A DNA stretch of 64,000 nt, from the NCBI GenBank assembly GCA_026182355.1, contig JAPFBL010000104.1:1729501-1793500 (forward strand), given 5' to 3'. The position numbers were made by a program, and so were the translations under genes. Below the pieces are notes generated by a model, which did no database searches, was not told where the DNA came from, and saw only the letters and a program-made list of their open reading frames with translations. Source of the DNA: Hermatobates lingyangjiaoensis (lineage: Eukaryota; Arthropoda; Insecta; Hemiptera; Hermatobatidae). Positions 21,620 to 34,399 of the stretch are shown here, in pieces; positions within the stretch are counted from its first letter, which is position 1; every line of letters starts with the position of its first letter.

Positions 21620-24600
21620 AGGAACTAAAAACGTGAAAATGTCAAAATCTCAATATCAAATCTCTCATGATCACCTAACTTCCCTTAGAGTGAAGTAAGA
21701 AATCAAAGTAGGGTTAATAAATTAAAGGGCACTTATAAAAACGTAACTATAAGATCTTCAGTTCGACCATTGCTATTATTTATAATACATATTATTTATA
21801 ATGCACTCGATGAGATATCAGAATGATTATGTGAAACTTGCTAAAAATAATAAAATAGTTTTTAATATTTTATTTTATGGAATACTAGTTTTTCATGAAA
21901 TTTATATGCGTAAACAACTTGGATATTGTGCCATAACTTCAAAGCTATTAATACCTGTAGGCCATACTTTATGCAAGACAAAATTGACAATTACTGAATT
22001 TTTAAAATATTCGGCATCTTATAATTACAGGGCCTTTCAGCCGTGTTTATAAAAAGCCCCTTTGTGCAAACAAAATTAGTCCTCTTTTACAGAATAATGG
22101 ACTCATAAAGGACTGACTTATTATAATTATTCTCTTAATATATATATACTCATTTGACTTTACGGAGAATGTTTACAAAACTGTTAATGATTTTTAGTAA
22201 TTAATACATAAACTTGCAATTGTTTATTATCCATTGTTTTTTAAGTATATTTATTATTATTTTTTTAGGGATTAAGAAATGGTCCCTTTACCACTAAATA
22301 TTTAGAAACAACATTGAGCTAATACCAAATATATAACATATATATACTATAGGTACTCTTCATACTGATGTCATATATACGATGTCATTAACTCTCTTTG
22401 GGTAAGATACTAACAAACGACATATGTAGTGTTAATTGTGCATTGATAATCTCTGTTTGGTCGTCTTTTTAGATACTGATTAGGTCGAAGTCTTTTTAAT
22501 TGAGAAGTTACATGAAATATAAAACATTATTAGCATTAGTAATGCAGATTATTTTGTTAATAAACAATGATTACTTTTTTTGTTCTCATGTAAACACATA
22601 AAACAGTCTTCTGTACTTACAAGTTAAACACTACTGCTCCATATGTCTACTCAATGAGGAGCCAAAACCGAATCAACTACGTCAAAACATGATAAACGTA
22701 GTATGCCTAATCACTGCATTCTGAATAATGCCTAGATTTCATTGTTTATAGGTAGACAAGCAGTCCTCCTACATTCAAAGTCTGAGCTACAAAATAGGTA
22801 AGCATGAATTAAACAGCAATTTTTCTACTCATTTTATCAAAAGCTTAACTGAAATTTACCAACCTTGTAACCATACTTGTTTGCATGAAAGCCATTCTTC
22901 ATTTCTTTTGTGAATCTGGTAACATGGTCGATTTTACTGTGTTGAGAGAAAAAACCGTTGATTTATGATAATTGTCTCCCTTTTATTACTTCTTTAATAC
23001 CATTCTGTCGTTGATTTCAGAATTAATTCATTTAATTTTCGTTGATTCCTTTGGCTGGTTAATGAAATAAGTCCAAAGTTTTCAAAAATTATGTCAGAGC
23101 TGGAGCTGTTCTTATTGATGATCCTCAGAATACTTCAAATATTTGTAAAATATTTGGTGGTTGAGTTGAGAGCTTAATAATTCTCTTACCTTGCAATTGC
23201 TTGTCTTTCCATGATCCAAGTAAACAATAAATGATTAATATTTCTTTATCTGCCATAAACAATTTTAGTCTTAGTAAGAATTGATTCTTTGAATAACTTA
23301 TGATTATTCAGTTTCGATATCAACCAATGAACTCCTATTCCGACTTTCCTTAAATTCAGTGTGCACGAAAAGTTTACTTTCACCTTCCTCTTTCCTTCAA
23401 TTTCAAGGGTATCGTTGTAAATTTTTAAAAAGAATCTATCCTTAAACCGGTTTGTTATTTTGTTAAACCTATTTGTTAGTTTGTTTTAAAAATTGTAACT
23501 CATTGCAGAAATCGGAGAACTTTTTACTCTCTGTATTGTATTTTATGCACACTTTGATAATCCTGGCACCCTGATAAACGCTCACTCTCTGTGAAGGTTG
23601 GACCCAACCAAATCTCTTCTTATATTATTTCTGCGGTAGCTTAATACTGTGACCAGTAGAATCCAATACTGGATTCCATTAGATTTGTATTTCTACTGCA
23701 ACTGAGAGAGTGAGCATGTCATCATGGTTTCCTAAGATTTAATGTTATTATTGATATGGATAACAGCAATGTCAGTCAATGCCGAAAAATAATTATGTTT
23801 CCACGTAACTAAACAACTGAAAATGCACCAAAAATGTATTCCATTCAAATACCTTTAAAAAAAAGTGTAATTTCGAAAGGAAAGTCATTCATTTTCTTTC
23901 AGGTTTTTGACAATAATAATTATAACATAATAATTTTTATATTACATTATTTTTCTGTGAAAATCTATTTCTATTTTGCAAAAAAAAATTTGATTTGCTT
24001 TTAAGAAACTTAGTTCCTTGTATACCAACTTCAATTTAGAAACAAAATAATAATATTCACTCTCCTGTTATTATGAATATTATTATATGAAGCCTAAGCA
24101 TGAGGGATGAAAGCTCTAAGACAGTCAGACTGTACCCCTCTAGAGTCTGTTCATGCCAATTTCCACTATCTCGGTTTTAATGAATAGTTCAAGTTCAAAT
24201 AATAAAAATGGTTCCTCGACACAATAGATTTGTCACTAAAAAACTTCTGAAAAAATATATATATGTGGTTCCTAGGAGCTGAATGGTTGTGTTGTATTCT
24301 GAAATTTTTGAATAATATTTTATATATTTATTTCTATTCGTTGGTTACTTAGTATAATTGTAATTTAAATTTATTTCAATTATATAACTATTTTTTTTAA
24401 TTTGTTAATTTATTAATTTCATATTCAACTATTTTTTATTATTTTTATTTTTTACGTATAGTGCTTAAATTGTCCACGTTGTGGCCAACCATCAAATATA
24501 TTACAATCTGTTCAACTGCCTTCTCACTTCTCTTATACCACTTTCGTTCTAGGGATGACATTTAGAAGATTAGAAATATTGAAAGCGAGTCTCAGTGTTT

Positions 24601-24625
24601 CGTTTTCAATCGTGTTCCTTTTTTA
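21620..24625. other. Intronic stretch, nothing recognised
   Basis: AT-rich throughout. I see no splice-bounded frame, RNA gene or recognised repeat. Confidence 0.45.
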
Positions 24626-24630
24626 CTTTA

Positions 24631-26311
24631 CTATAAGTAAAGTATAGTGATCGTGAAAAAAATCGATCTCGAGATTTTGACGGAATTACATGTTTTGAGG
24701 TACCAGAAGTCGTTTCATGACGTTTTTACGATGATGTCTGTGTGTGTGTGGGTGGGTGGGTGGGTGCGTGTGTTAGCATTGCTTGTTACCACGCTACGGT
24801 CCAGAATCTTTGATGGATCAAGTTGATATTTTACACAAAAATGGGCCCCATTTAGACGAAGATCCCTATTGTTTGGGAAGAATTATGCATGATGGGAAAG
24901 TCACTTCTTTTGCCAAAAACCGTTTATTTTAAAACATTTATTTCTCCTAATCTGATAACCCTAGAGTTTTGAAATTTTGACATTATCTTTGAAGTTACAA
25001 ATGCAACAAACGAAAAATATATTCAGAATTTTAAAACAACAGGAAATATTTTTTTTTCAATAAAATGTAAAAATTTTGACTTATAATTCAATCTCAAACC
25101 TTGTGAGAGCGATACAAGCCATACTGTTTGACGGACAAGAATGAAACTATGCCAATAAATAGAACATTATATGGAGAATGAGTTGGGATATTGTTTTTCA
25201 AAATTACTTTCGCCAAAGGGGCGTTACAGTACGATTTGTGTTTTCAGAAAATGATTTTTTGACGCTAAACGGCTCGTTAAAAAATAATGAAAATTTGACC
25301 AAAAATGGAAAAAAAAATTAGCAATTTATAAAAAAAAAATCATGAAGTTTCAATTACGGGAAAGAGCAATAACAATATAAAAACTGTTTGTTTATTCTAG
25401 ACTAAGAGATCACCTGCTATACTTGTCGAATTTTTTGTATTTTTTTTACATTGTTTACATTGACTTAGACATTTTTTGAGCGAATCCACTGAGATAAAAT
25501 TGATGTTTCTAATGGAAAAATGAAAATATATTATTGACTTATAAGAGATGTAAGAGGAATAATATTGTGCAGGTAAATGATAACACTCATTAAAAAAAAA
25601 TTCGTATATATGTTATTTGACAAAGGGGAAGGAAAATGATCTTATTAAATACTAAGAAGCCATAAAATTCCCAGTATAATAATTCTGTTAAAAACCAAAA
25701 ATGTAAAAGATAATTCAAAATTGAAATCTTTCGTTTAGAGATTAATAACTGTAATTATCGTACATCTTTAATTAACAAATCACCTTAAAACAACATTTTC
25801 TTCGCTGTTTAAGAAGTTTTTTAGAGAAAAAAAGAGTATTTTACTGTTTCAAATTTGAAAATTTTACATTAATATTCAATGTAGAAGGATGTCAAGTAAA
25901 CGATGTAAGAAATCTACTGGCTATTTGAACAATAGCCATGTTCTCTTGTAGGATACTATTTCGTTTCAAGAAATGTTCACTTTGGTTTTTCAAAAATGTT
26001 ATTACTGCTGTAGTTATCTTGTAGGATACTATTTCGTTTCAAGAAATATTCACTTTGGTTTTTCAAAAATGTTATTACTGCTGTAGTTATACTAATGAAA
26101 TTATTTGCAAATAATAAATTATTTGTGATGTACAAAAATAAGCTTATAAATTGATATGTCCTTCAATCACTATCTGTACTACCTCAGGAATAACAGGCTA
26201 ATAATTATATCCCATTTAGATGTTTACGTTATGCTTAAATGAGACGTTATGTTTTATATACTCAAGAAACTTGACATTAAGTTACTTATAGTAAAGTAGA
26301 GTGTAGGCCAC
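24631..26311 (+). mobile_element. Non-autonomous Helentron/Helitron2-like element, copy 1
   Basis: About 1.68 kb, matched along its whole length by the inverted copy at 38338-39956. The left end is TACTTTACTATAAGTAAAG. The inverse of that motif (TTACTTATAGTAAAGTA) lies about 30 bp inside the right end, so the inverted repeats are asymmetric. Between it and the end is a small hairpin, GAGTG-TAGGC-CACTC, then CAGATTTT. Asymmetric terminal repeats with a 3' hairpin and no target duplication are traits of Helentron/Helitron2 elements. It has no coding capacity: all frames are closed. A (GGGT)4-type run lies near 24742. Copy 1 alone carries a 75-bp internal tandem duplication. The class assignment is inference; that it is a discrete mobile repeat is well supported. 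Confidence 0.65.
25945..26092. repeat. 75-bp tandem duplication inside the Helentron-like copy
   Basis: CTTGTAGGATACTATTTCGT through TTACTGCTGTAGTTAT occurs twice in a row with a single visible difference (ATGTTCAC versus ATATTCAC). The copy at 38338-39956 has it once, so the duplication arose after insertion. Confidence 0.9.
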
Positions 26312-26465
26312 TCCAGATTTTTTGTTAATATATCAGTGCATATCAGTATAAATATATCAATATATGTTATGTATTAATACTTACTTTTTAGATTTTTCTT
26401 TCATTTTCACATATGAAGTGGTAATTTACCATTTATTTTTTAAATGAGAAAAAAATTTCTGATTT

Positions 26466-26665
26466 TATACATAACATACATATCAATATACATAAAATGT
26501 TTTACATAACTTAATACTAGGTTATACAAGCATAGCATTGCAAATCACCTGCCGATGCGCTTTCTGAAGATGTTATATATAACATATATACCATTATACA
26601 TACAATGTTTTAATAACATAATACAAGATTATACATAACATTGTGAATCATCTATTGACGAAAAT
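26466..26665. repeat. Two-copy diverged tandem repeat, period about 110 bp
   Basis: ATACATAAAATGTTTTACAT near 26490 and ATACATACAATGTTTTAATA near 26598 begin parallel units that both continue through a TTATAC segment and an ATTG..AATCA..CTG segment. Confidence 0.55.
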
Positions 26666-27037
26666 AGCAATGAAAATAATTTGAATGATATCCATGATGT
26701 ATTATGAATTCACTAACAATGACTTTCGATGTTAAACCATGCGATTCAAATATCGTGAGAAAAATGCGCTAGACACTAAATTAACAGAAATCATACGAAG
26801 TGGAATAAACTCAATAGTTATTCATCTTAATCACCTCAATGGAAATTGCTCATGGAAAATCATCAAGAGCGTCCAAAAAAACATTCAACGATTTAAAACT
26901 ATTTAAATGCCTGAAAACAATAAAATGTTGAAGAACTTTTCGAACATTCAAATTTGTCATAGTAGCTATTATTTTTTGTTCACTGCACGCTTTTATACGG
27001 ATTGAATACCATGGTTGGATAAGGAAATGGACTATAC

Positions 27038-27119
27038 CTTTCAAATTCATGCGGTTCGGGTACCGCTGCTGTCACCTTATCCGCTTTGTCTTCTCCATTC
27101 TTGACAGTTCTGTTTTCAT
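27038..27119 (-). CDS. SLC9B: Probable SLC9B N-terminal cytoplasmic exon (hydrophilic)
   Basis: The 82-nt minus-strand exon lies between acceptor TTTTTTGTTTCAG (AG at 27121-27120) and donor GAAAG|GTATAG (GT at 27037-27036). Frame 1 encodes ENRTVKNGEDKADKVTAAVP followed by EPHEFE, a hydrophilic, charged, low-complexity stretch with no stop. It ends in AG, which with the C opening the exon at 18166 makes Ser and leads straight into SSWWYLLC. It opens with AT, which needs one base (G gives Asp) from the previous exon. The fit on both sides, and the lack of family conservation expected in NHA N-termini, support the assignment. No conserved motif proves it. Confidence 0.65.
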
Positions 27120-27129
27120 CTGAAACAAA

Positions 27130-28340
27130 AAATTGATATTATATATCGAACAGTCAGACGTTGAGTTATGTGAAAACATAAAATCTATTAAAATGTGGTA
27201 GAGGAGAGCCTGTGTTACAATTATTGTACCAAGGACCAACGAATATAACCGCGCACTATAGAGCACGTCGTAACTAGCAGTTCCAGACCAGAGGCCTTCT
27301 ACTGCTTGATTACTGTACTACTATAACATGAAATGATTGTATGTAAATAGATTACTATTTCTATGTAAATAGAAATAGTAGTAACGTTGAAATGGAACCC
27401 TCAGACCATAATGCTATAGAATTACATTGCAGCATATCAACTACTGTAATTAAAACAGCAAAATAAATTCTTTCAACAACTGCTCACTTTATTACACTAA
27501 AGATACATCAATATTACATATATGTATATATATATATATATTATATATATATATATATATATATGAACGAATAGTTCAAGTTATCATATCATATCAAAAA
27601 AATGGTTTAAAAAGGATAACAAATGTTTTAGAGTAAAGTATAGGTACACAGTAAATAGGCTTTACTAAGATCAAATCGAGGAAACATTAATTGTAATGTT
27701 TGATTTGTGTTATAGGAGAGTAGAAAACTGATATCCATTATCTGATAACCCAATGCCAACTGGTTCTTATATATTTGCAGCTGTGTGTGTCTATATACAT
27801 GAATATGTATTTGTTCATACATATTCATGTATATTTACGCTTATACATGACACACATACACACACATTCACATTCATATTCATACATGAATATGTATATG
27901 TTTGTGTGTGTGTGCGGGTATGTTTGAGAATATGAGTGTGATAATTATTCAATGATATATAATATTTAGATATTATATAAATCAATGATAGATTTAAATT
28001 TAAAAGTATCAATTCAAAAAACCTAGGCTAGTTTAAAACGCTATAAACGCTTTTAAATCTTCATTTTACCTACATGTTTTGGATTAGTTAGGATGTGATA
28101 TTCAGAAAATGCTGGTTTTTCAGGTTGACTCTCACTCGATCCTCCTTTTTTTTTAATAGATAAAAAAGGTGTTTTACTGATTAATTGTGGTGGAGAATTT
28201 ATTTTATGATTGTCAATAAATGAATCTCATAGTTTTAAAAATGCTATTAGTAAGAGATAAAAGACAGAGGTGATAATATCTGTGAAGAAATGGAATGAAG
28301 AGTGGTACATTCTGGGTGGAGGAGACATATGACAGAGGTA
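27130..28340. other. Intron with (TA)n and (CA/TG)n microsatellites
   Basis: A (TA)n tract lies at 27518-27562. TG- and CA-rich interrupted repeats lie at about 27780-27930, forming near-palindromic stretches such as ATTCATACATGAATATG. A short inverted repeat TACTATTTCTATGTAAATAG/CTATTTACATAGAAATAGTA sits at 27352-27382. Nothing coding is recognised. Confidence 0.5.
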
Positions 28341-28345
28341 GTCAC

Positions 28346-28468
28346 CTTGAAGGGGCTTGGTGGAGGACAAGGCATGCTCACGGCGTGCATGGCAGCTGCA
28401 GTAGCAAACCCTTCGAGGTGGACCTTGCCAGACCTCATCTTTTTTGCCAGGGTTGATTTGATCCTGCC
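28346..28468 (-). CDS. SLC9B: Candidate SLC9B N-terminal exon, 123 nt symmetric
   Basis: A GC-rich minus-strand segment lies between acceptor GCTGACTTCAG (AG at 28470-28469) and donor TTCAAG|GTGACT (GT at 28345-28344). It is exactly 123 nt, so it can be included or skipped without a frame change. In the phase required by its neighbours it reads GQDQINPGKKDEVWQGPPRR then VCYCSCHARREHALSSTKPL. In that phase it ends with one base (G) that completes Asp with the exon at 27119. A second frame is also open throughout (RIKSTLAKKMRSGKVHLEGF, then ATAAAMHAVSMPCPPPSPFK), so the frame rests on the splice chain, not on codon evidence. It has no recognised domain and could be a cassette exon or belong to another transcript. 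Confidence 0.5.
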
Positions 28469-28509
28469 CTGAAGTCAGCAGCGAATTCACCTTCAACAGT
28501 TCCAATAAT

Positions 28510-31500
28510 TCAATCTTTTCTTTTGAGGAATTATTTCATTTTGTTTTAAATAATGTTTATTCTTTGCCTGTTTTAATTTATTTTCATGGTAGTTAGTAGA
28601 AGTTCTACTAATTAGTAGTGTATGAGAAGGTATGCCATACGTACATAATGTTTCATTTATTATACTTGAATGTGAAGATGTAATGAATGGAGTCTCAGGA
28701 AAGATCATTTAAAAAAAAATGTCTTTATGGCAATGGCTTATTTATTGTCAGAGTGGATGAAGAACAGGAAGAAGTAGATAGACTTGGAAACTTGGGTTCT
28801 AAACAATAGGCACAATATATACTGTGCTTGAACACGGTGGAAGCACTTTCAATGATCTGAACGAGGCAGTTTTCCGAATGTCTAGAAGCAAGGGAAAGTT
28901 ATGAAGAATCAGTTGACTATAATGAAAAAAATAATGATTGTTTGATGACCCAATATTGGGTATAAAATATATATTAACGGGACATAGTATGTTTAGATAA
29001 TGAATTAATGAAGGGTTATTGCTAGCATAAATGACATTTAAACATTTAAAAGAAAAGACTTTTTCAATGAGGTTAAAAGAAGTTGGTGTCGTGGCCGTGG
29101 CCTATTTGCGAGGCATAATGTGAGCAGGTTACATTCAACTTCCGAACCACTCTTCTTCTGACACTTCTTCTTAAGCATGATTACTTTCGACTCTGAAGTG
29201 CTCAGATTTCAAGTTCACATGTGGGGTAGGATAGTTAGATCTTGATGAAAAAAAGGCTGATTCAAAATTCAGGGCACTTTTTCATCTTTAGTGCACTAAT
29301 TGAGCTTTACTTCCACCAGTGTCAACCAATATGCCCCAGGTGGAGCTCCAGCAATTGTTGTTAGCTGTTATCATTATTAATAATACCATTTAATTATCAG
29401 TATAAAATGGAAATATTATTATTGTTCTGACTTGTACAAAACTGGTTGAGTCAAGTATGTTAAACTCAACAAACAATCGTTTAAAAGTATGAAGTACCTA
29501 AAGAAAAAAAAGTTCAAACTAATACGTTGATTTAAAATAATATCACAGTAGGCAGCAGTGGTGATTGACCCCCCACAATTTAAATGTAAACAACTTTGAA
29601 ACTTCAAATTTTTATTGTACAATCTAAAATTTACCGCTCTTTCTATATGATTGAAATGATGATATTCTGTATGAATAACGGTCCTCATAGCTAAAACAGA
29701 GCATAGTGTACGGTTAGATGCAAGAAACCTAAATTTCAAGATATAAACCAGCAGAAAATGAATAGAGACCAAAGAGTGTTGCACGGTAGTGATTTCTCGA
29801 GCAGAAATTAAAGAAATCCTACCAAAGCTAGCATCCTTGTGTTAAAAATAATCAAGGTAAAATTCAAGCAATACATGTCAGTCTGCATCGGTTGTTAGAG
29901 CAGAATACCAGCCAATTCAAATCAGTGACAGAGCAAACGGATAGATCAATGGTTGTACAAGCAATCTGTGGACACAGAAATCATTAACTTTATTGCGAAA
30001 GAAGTTTGTAAAAGTTACAATGACTGTAGCTAAAAAACAATTTACTTTAATGGATGAAAACAAACGCTGGACAGGAAGGATACGGAGGAGTATACGAATT
30101 AGCAAAAAAAAACAGCTCTAGGGATGATGCAATTGAACAGTAAACCTAAAAGTAGCATTCTCATATATATAAAGACAGGAAAACATTAAAAGCAGGAACA
30201 AATAGAAAAATGTTTGGCGCAATGCCAGTGAAGGAGAAATAACTAGAAAACATATTGAAAATATTGATATAAGATGTAAGATTAATCTGAACTGAAATAC
30301 AAGACTACTATGGCATTAACAGATTGTAGAAAAACAGATCGATTTGTATCGTTTTCAGTTTTCTAATTTACTAGACTGCCTATACTTAAAACAGAACTAT
30401 CTTTCAAGCATACTACATCCAATTGCAGAGGTTCAACATTCAAATAGGATTAATACGAAAAATTATTTTGAAAAGACAAAAGATAAATAGAAGAAAGAAA
30501 CCTTATAGCAAAATAGATCATATATTTTTTATTTTCTTGTTCTTTCTTTATTTCTTTGATGAAGAAATAAGAACCCCTCAAATTTTTTGAAATTAGAAAG
30601 GAGGTGACTCTATCAACAGAATGAACTGGAGTTAAGATTTTCTTTAGCTATAAATAAAGAACGCTATATTTATAGCCACTGACTTAGCCTGACCCACTTC
30701 AAAAATGAAGTTTTCCTTTAAATATTCAATTAGACAAAATTATATCCCTTATTGAATAGATAGTGCGTAGCAACGACTGAGAAACTAAGTTCTGTTTTTT
30801 GAAATTTCCATGATTAGCATATGTAGTCACGGTTAGGTCTATGCCTATCCGCCTAGACGGCCACTTCTGAATAAACAGACCTTCTATCTACTATTTTCTA
30901 TATTAATATACTTAATTATACCTAATTATAAATAGGATTATACCAACAGCGCTGAAGGTGAGAGCGTTGGAAACAAACAGTGCGATCACTGGTACGTCTG
31001 GCTGAGAGGTGAAAAAAAGAACTATTGATAATGCAAAAAGATATGGATGAAAATATAAATGCATAAAATAATGAATAAGAAAAGTTATAAATATAACTGA
31101 AATATAAAAGGGGAAAGTGACGAAGCTATGATGCAAAACATCAATAAAGTAAAAATATAAAAAGAACAGATGTAAAACAAACGAAAAAACATATAAAAAG
31201 AGTGAACAGTTGTAAAAGTGAGAAAAGGTGAAACAACATAAATATAAAAATTAAATAAAAAAATATAAACGCTTTTGAGATATTTCATAAAAAAAAAACA
31301 AAGATCATAGAGGCTGTGTCAACAACAACGCCTTCCCGTTCCTATCTATGCCAATGACCACGGTCCTTCCTTCAACGAGTGCTTTGCAGATTTTAACTCA
31401 GCTTCGTCATGCAAACAAAAGTTCTCCTACATTTTTACGAATAATTCTTCTTCTTTATATTTCTAACTATTAATGTTGTCACCCTTTAATTATTACTATA

Positions 31501-34285
31501 TGGTTTATGTGAAAACATTTGCACATTGTTTCATATTTTTTATGTTTACTTTTTTTTAATTTGTTTAAAAATATTTCTTGAATCCTTATTCATATTTTAC
31601 AAGTTTTATTTACATTCTTCTATTTGACATTCTTCTTTTATTATTTAGCAGTTGAGAGTGTGCCTTGCGATTTAACACTTTCTTATTCTTCTTTTTTTTT
31701 GTCATGTATATTTTGAAGTTCCTTGTTGTATATCTTCCTTTTCACATCTTTATCCTTCTTCATTATTCGTTTTCTTTTTCCCCTCGCTATTATGACTGGC
31801 CATTCGCATAGCTGAACTACTGGTTTCTAAACGTCTCTGCATCGGTTCGCTTGGTTTCTCTGTATTTTATCTGCTGATGATGGTTGGAACAAAAAACTAG
31901 ACCGTAAAACTTCATTTTTCCTAATTTTTGTTACTGTACTCCTATTAGGCTATTATTGTCTGTTTCAAATCGATTTCTGTTTGCTAAAATCATTTATTAG
32001 TAAACGAATAGATGAATTAATATAATAACCTTCTACACTAATTATCATTAAGTTTTGTAATGTGACGGCAACCTAGGTCAATATATTAAATTTTTGGAAC
32101 CTCAAAGTTATGATCATACATGATAATGATTTTTTAAAAAAATGAAAATCCCAGTTTAATTTGAAACATATTTTTAAACAAAGGAAAAAGTCCAATGGAA
32201 GACAGGATTTAAAAATTTACACTTTTATTTCGTAGAAAGGGCTTATTATGAATTAAAAGTAAATTCATCATATGTCGAAATGTAATAGTGATACGTAGAA
32301 AGTACTCAGGAAATCAAATGGTTAATTAAGCTTCATATGATGTATATAACATTTTTATACATAAGATATTCTTAAGAAGCACAATGGATACCTGTATATA
32401 TACAGCAATACTGACAACACATTACTGCCTGTATAAATACAATACAATTTATAATATCATTATATTTTTTCCTATGATTTTACAACACTGGCCACATATA
32501 GCTGGTTGTTATAAAAAGCCTAAACTCTCAAGCGATTTCAAATTTTTTAATGTTTTAGAATATGTATATATTATATAAAAATAATTTGACACAAGTCAAA
32601 ATATAAAACAAAAAATTAAAGTAATATCTAAAGATGAACGTTTTTGCAGTGAGTATTTTTTTTCTAGATTTGTATTTCATAATCATTGTCAAGCAGTTTA
32701 ATAAAGGAATTGTATGTCGTATAGCATTTGGGCGAGTGTGTCATTAATCATGATCTAGTCTCTAACATCTCTGGTTGATAGCTGTAGAGAGAACAAAACT
32801 AAAACTCTATATAATCGTTCTTGCAAACCGTGATGTCTTGCACACAATGTACCGATTGTAGTGCAGCTACTCCCACTCGACTAAGTGTATTAGTAAGAGT
32901 GCAGCCCAGTGTAGTTTCATAATCTCAACATTCCTAAAATGTTCTTGATGTTTTTTTCCAATCATATCTGCAACCCAAACAACACTGGAAGCTAATGATT
33001 AACACAATAGAGCCTCATGCTGAGATATGAAGAAATCATTTAAAACCACTTTTTCTATACTTTTGTTACCGTTTGTGCCACACTAGCTCTGAATCAACTC
33101 ATTACACATATTTCTTAAATAAATAGAATGTTTAAAAAAAGCAATACAATTTTGAAATGATTATATCACCTTTTAAATATCATCAGCTCTTATTCACAGA
33201 TTCCTGTGATATATGCACCTGATTCCTCAAAGTACTTAGACAAGTTATTATGCATGGAACAATTTTATTGGAAATTGTTGATGGATCCCACTATTGTTGA
33301 TTCATGGAACTATATATGATAGAAAAATATAGAAGTAAATTTAACATTCCACTATCAGACAGTAAATTTGTTACCATTTCACCATCTTTCTGAGTTTGAA
33401 AAAAAATAATATTTTTGAACACAAAATCACAGCAGTGAGCAATAATTATTGACTACACAAAAGGTTGGTCAAGTTTTTTGTCAATGAGAGTTTTATTTAA
33501 TGATGAAATGATTTAACGCAGTTTTTGGAACCTCTTCCTCTCATTAAGCAAGGCCCAGTTGTACAACACAATTTTATTTATTTCCGTACAGTTTGTTGTT
33601 TCTATCTCATTGAATTTTAAGCTATTATCATTAGTCAATGAGATTAAACTAACCGAACGAATCATTTACAAAAGAAATAAATTAGTACAGATTAAACGGA
33701 ATAAAGTTTAGACAGTTTTGTTTTTAATATGTTTTTTTTTTATTAAATCTAACAATACTAGAAATGTTGATGAATACTAGGTTGTTTATTGTGAAGTAAA
33801 AATAAGTAGAGATTACAAAAGTAATTCTGAATATTGTTGCAACCAGTTGTGGAAGGCTATGCACTAGCAGTGAGATTGAATACCAGTTTAATATAATTTG
33901 TCAAATATTTGTAATAAAGTAAGCAGTTATCGAGTTATCATCATGCAAATTGTCAATTTATTGGAAGAAAAATAAATAATATCTACATTGCAAATGTTTA
34001 TAAATGATGAGAAACAAGCCTCCATTTTTTAGAGTAGGACATAACAAACGGCTTGGCCTCCTTTCCTTAAAGAAAATACAAAACAACTGCAAGAAATACT
34101 TCCATGCATCAATAGGGAGAGTACTGGACAATCCATTGCTACAGATCTGGGTCCCAGCAGATATACATATATATGTTTCAAAAAATGACTACATAACTGA
34201 GAAGTTCCTTAGCAGGGGGGATACTGCTTGATTGAGAATTCAATATAGATAAAAAACTATTGGAGTATAGCATAAAAATGTCCTT
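28510..34285. other. Large intron, mostly featureless
   Basis: AT-rich. A possible 80-nt hydrophobic exon at 30922-31001 on the minus strand has an excellent acceptor but is frame-incompatible with the chain and was not accepted. Patches of higher GC at 29070-29330 and 30830-30890 show no motif. No Penelope-like ends were noticed across these 5.8 kb, in contrast to the rest of the window. Confidence 0.45.
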
Positions 34286-34290
34286 CAATT

Positions 34291-34370
34291 ATTCTGAGGT
34301 AAAATGGATAAACCAACAAAAGTCTCCACACAAATGAAGTTTTGTTGGTTTATCCATTTTACCTCAGAAT
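34291..34370. repeat. Family F Penelope-like foldback, 31-bp perfect arms
   Basis: ATTCTGAGGTAAAATGGATA opens a 31-bp arm repeated exactly inverted at 34340-34370. The 18 bases between include GTCTCCACACAAATGAAG, the complement of sequence just downstream of the family F ribozyme at 15639-15655. It is therefore two family F 3' ends joined head to head, with the ribozyme itself lost. Confidence 0.85.
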
Positions 34371-34399
34371 GAGTAAATACCACACAATTACGGATTGCA

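Noticed and set aside
21332..21636. His/Thr-rich frames over the (CA)n tract
   Set aside because: Pure microsatellite translation (HTHTHT), not a protein.
26560..26605. TTTCTGAAGATGTTATATAT followed by AACATATATA, resembling a hammerhead box plus helix II
   Set aside because: There is no GAAA and no cleavage triplet or helix I partner. The pairing comes from AT-rich palindromic sequence.
30922..31001. Hydrophobic minus-strand open segment (PDVPVIALFVSNALTFSAVG then IILFII) after an excellent acceptor
   Set aside because: The 80-nt length breaks the reading frame of the otherwise consistent exon chain, and the donor (ATTAG|GTATAA) is weak. It could be an exon of another transcript, but I cannot support that.
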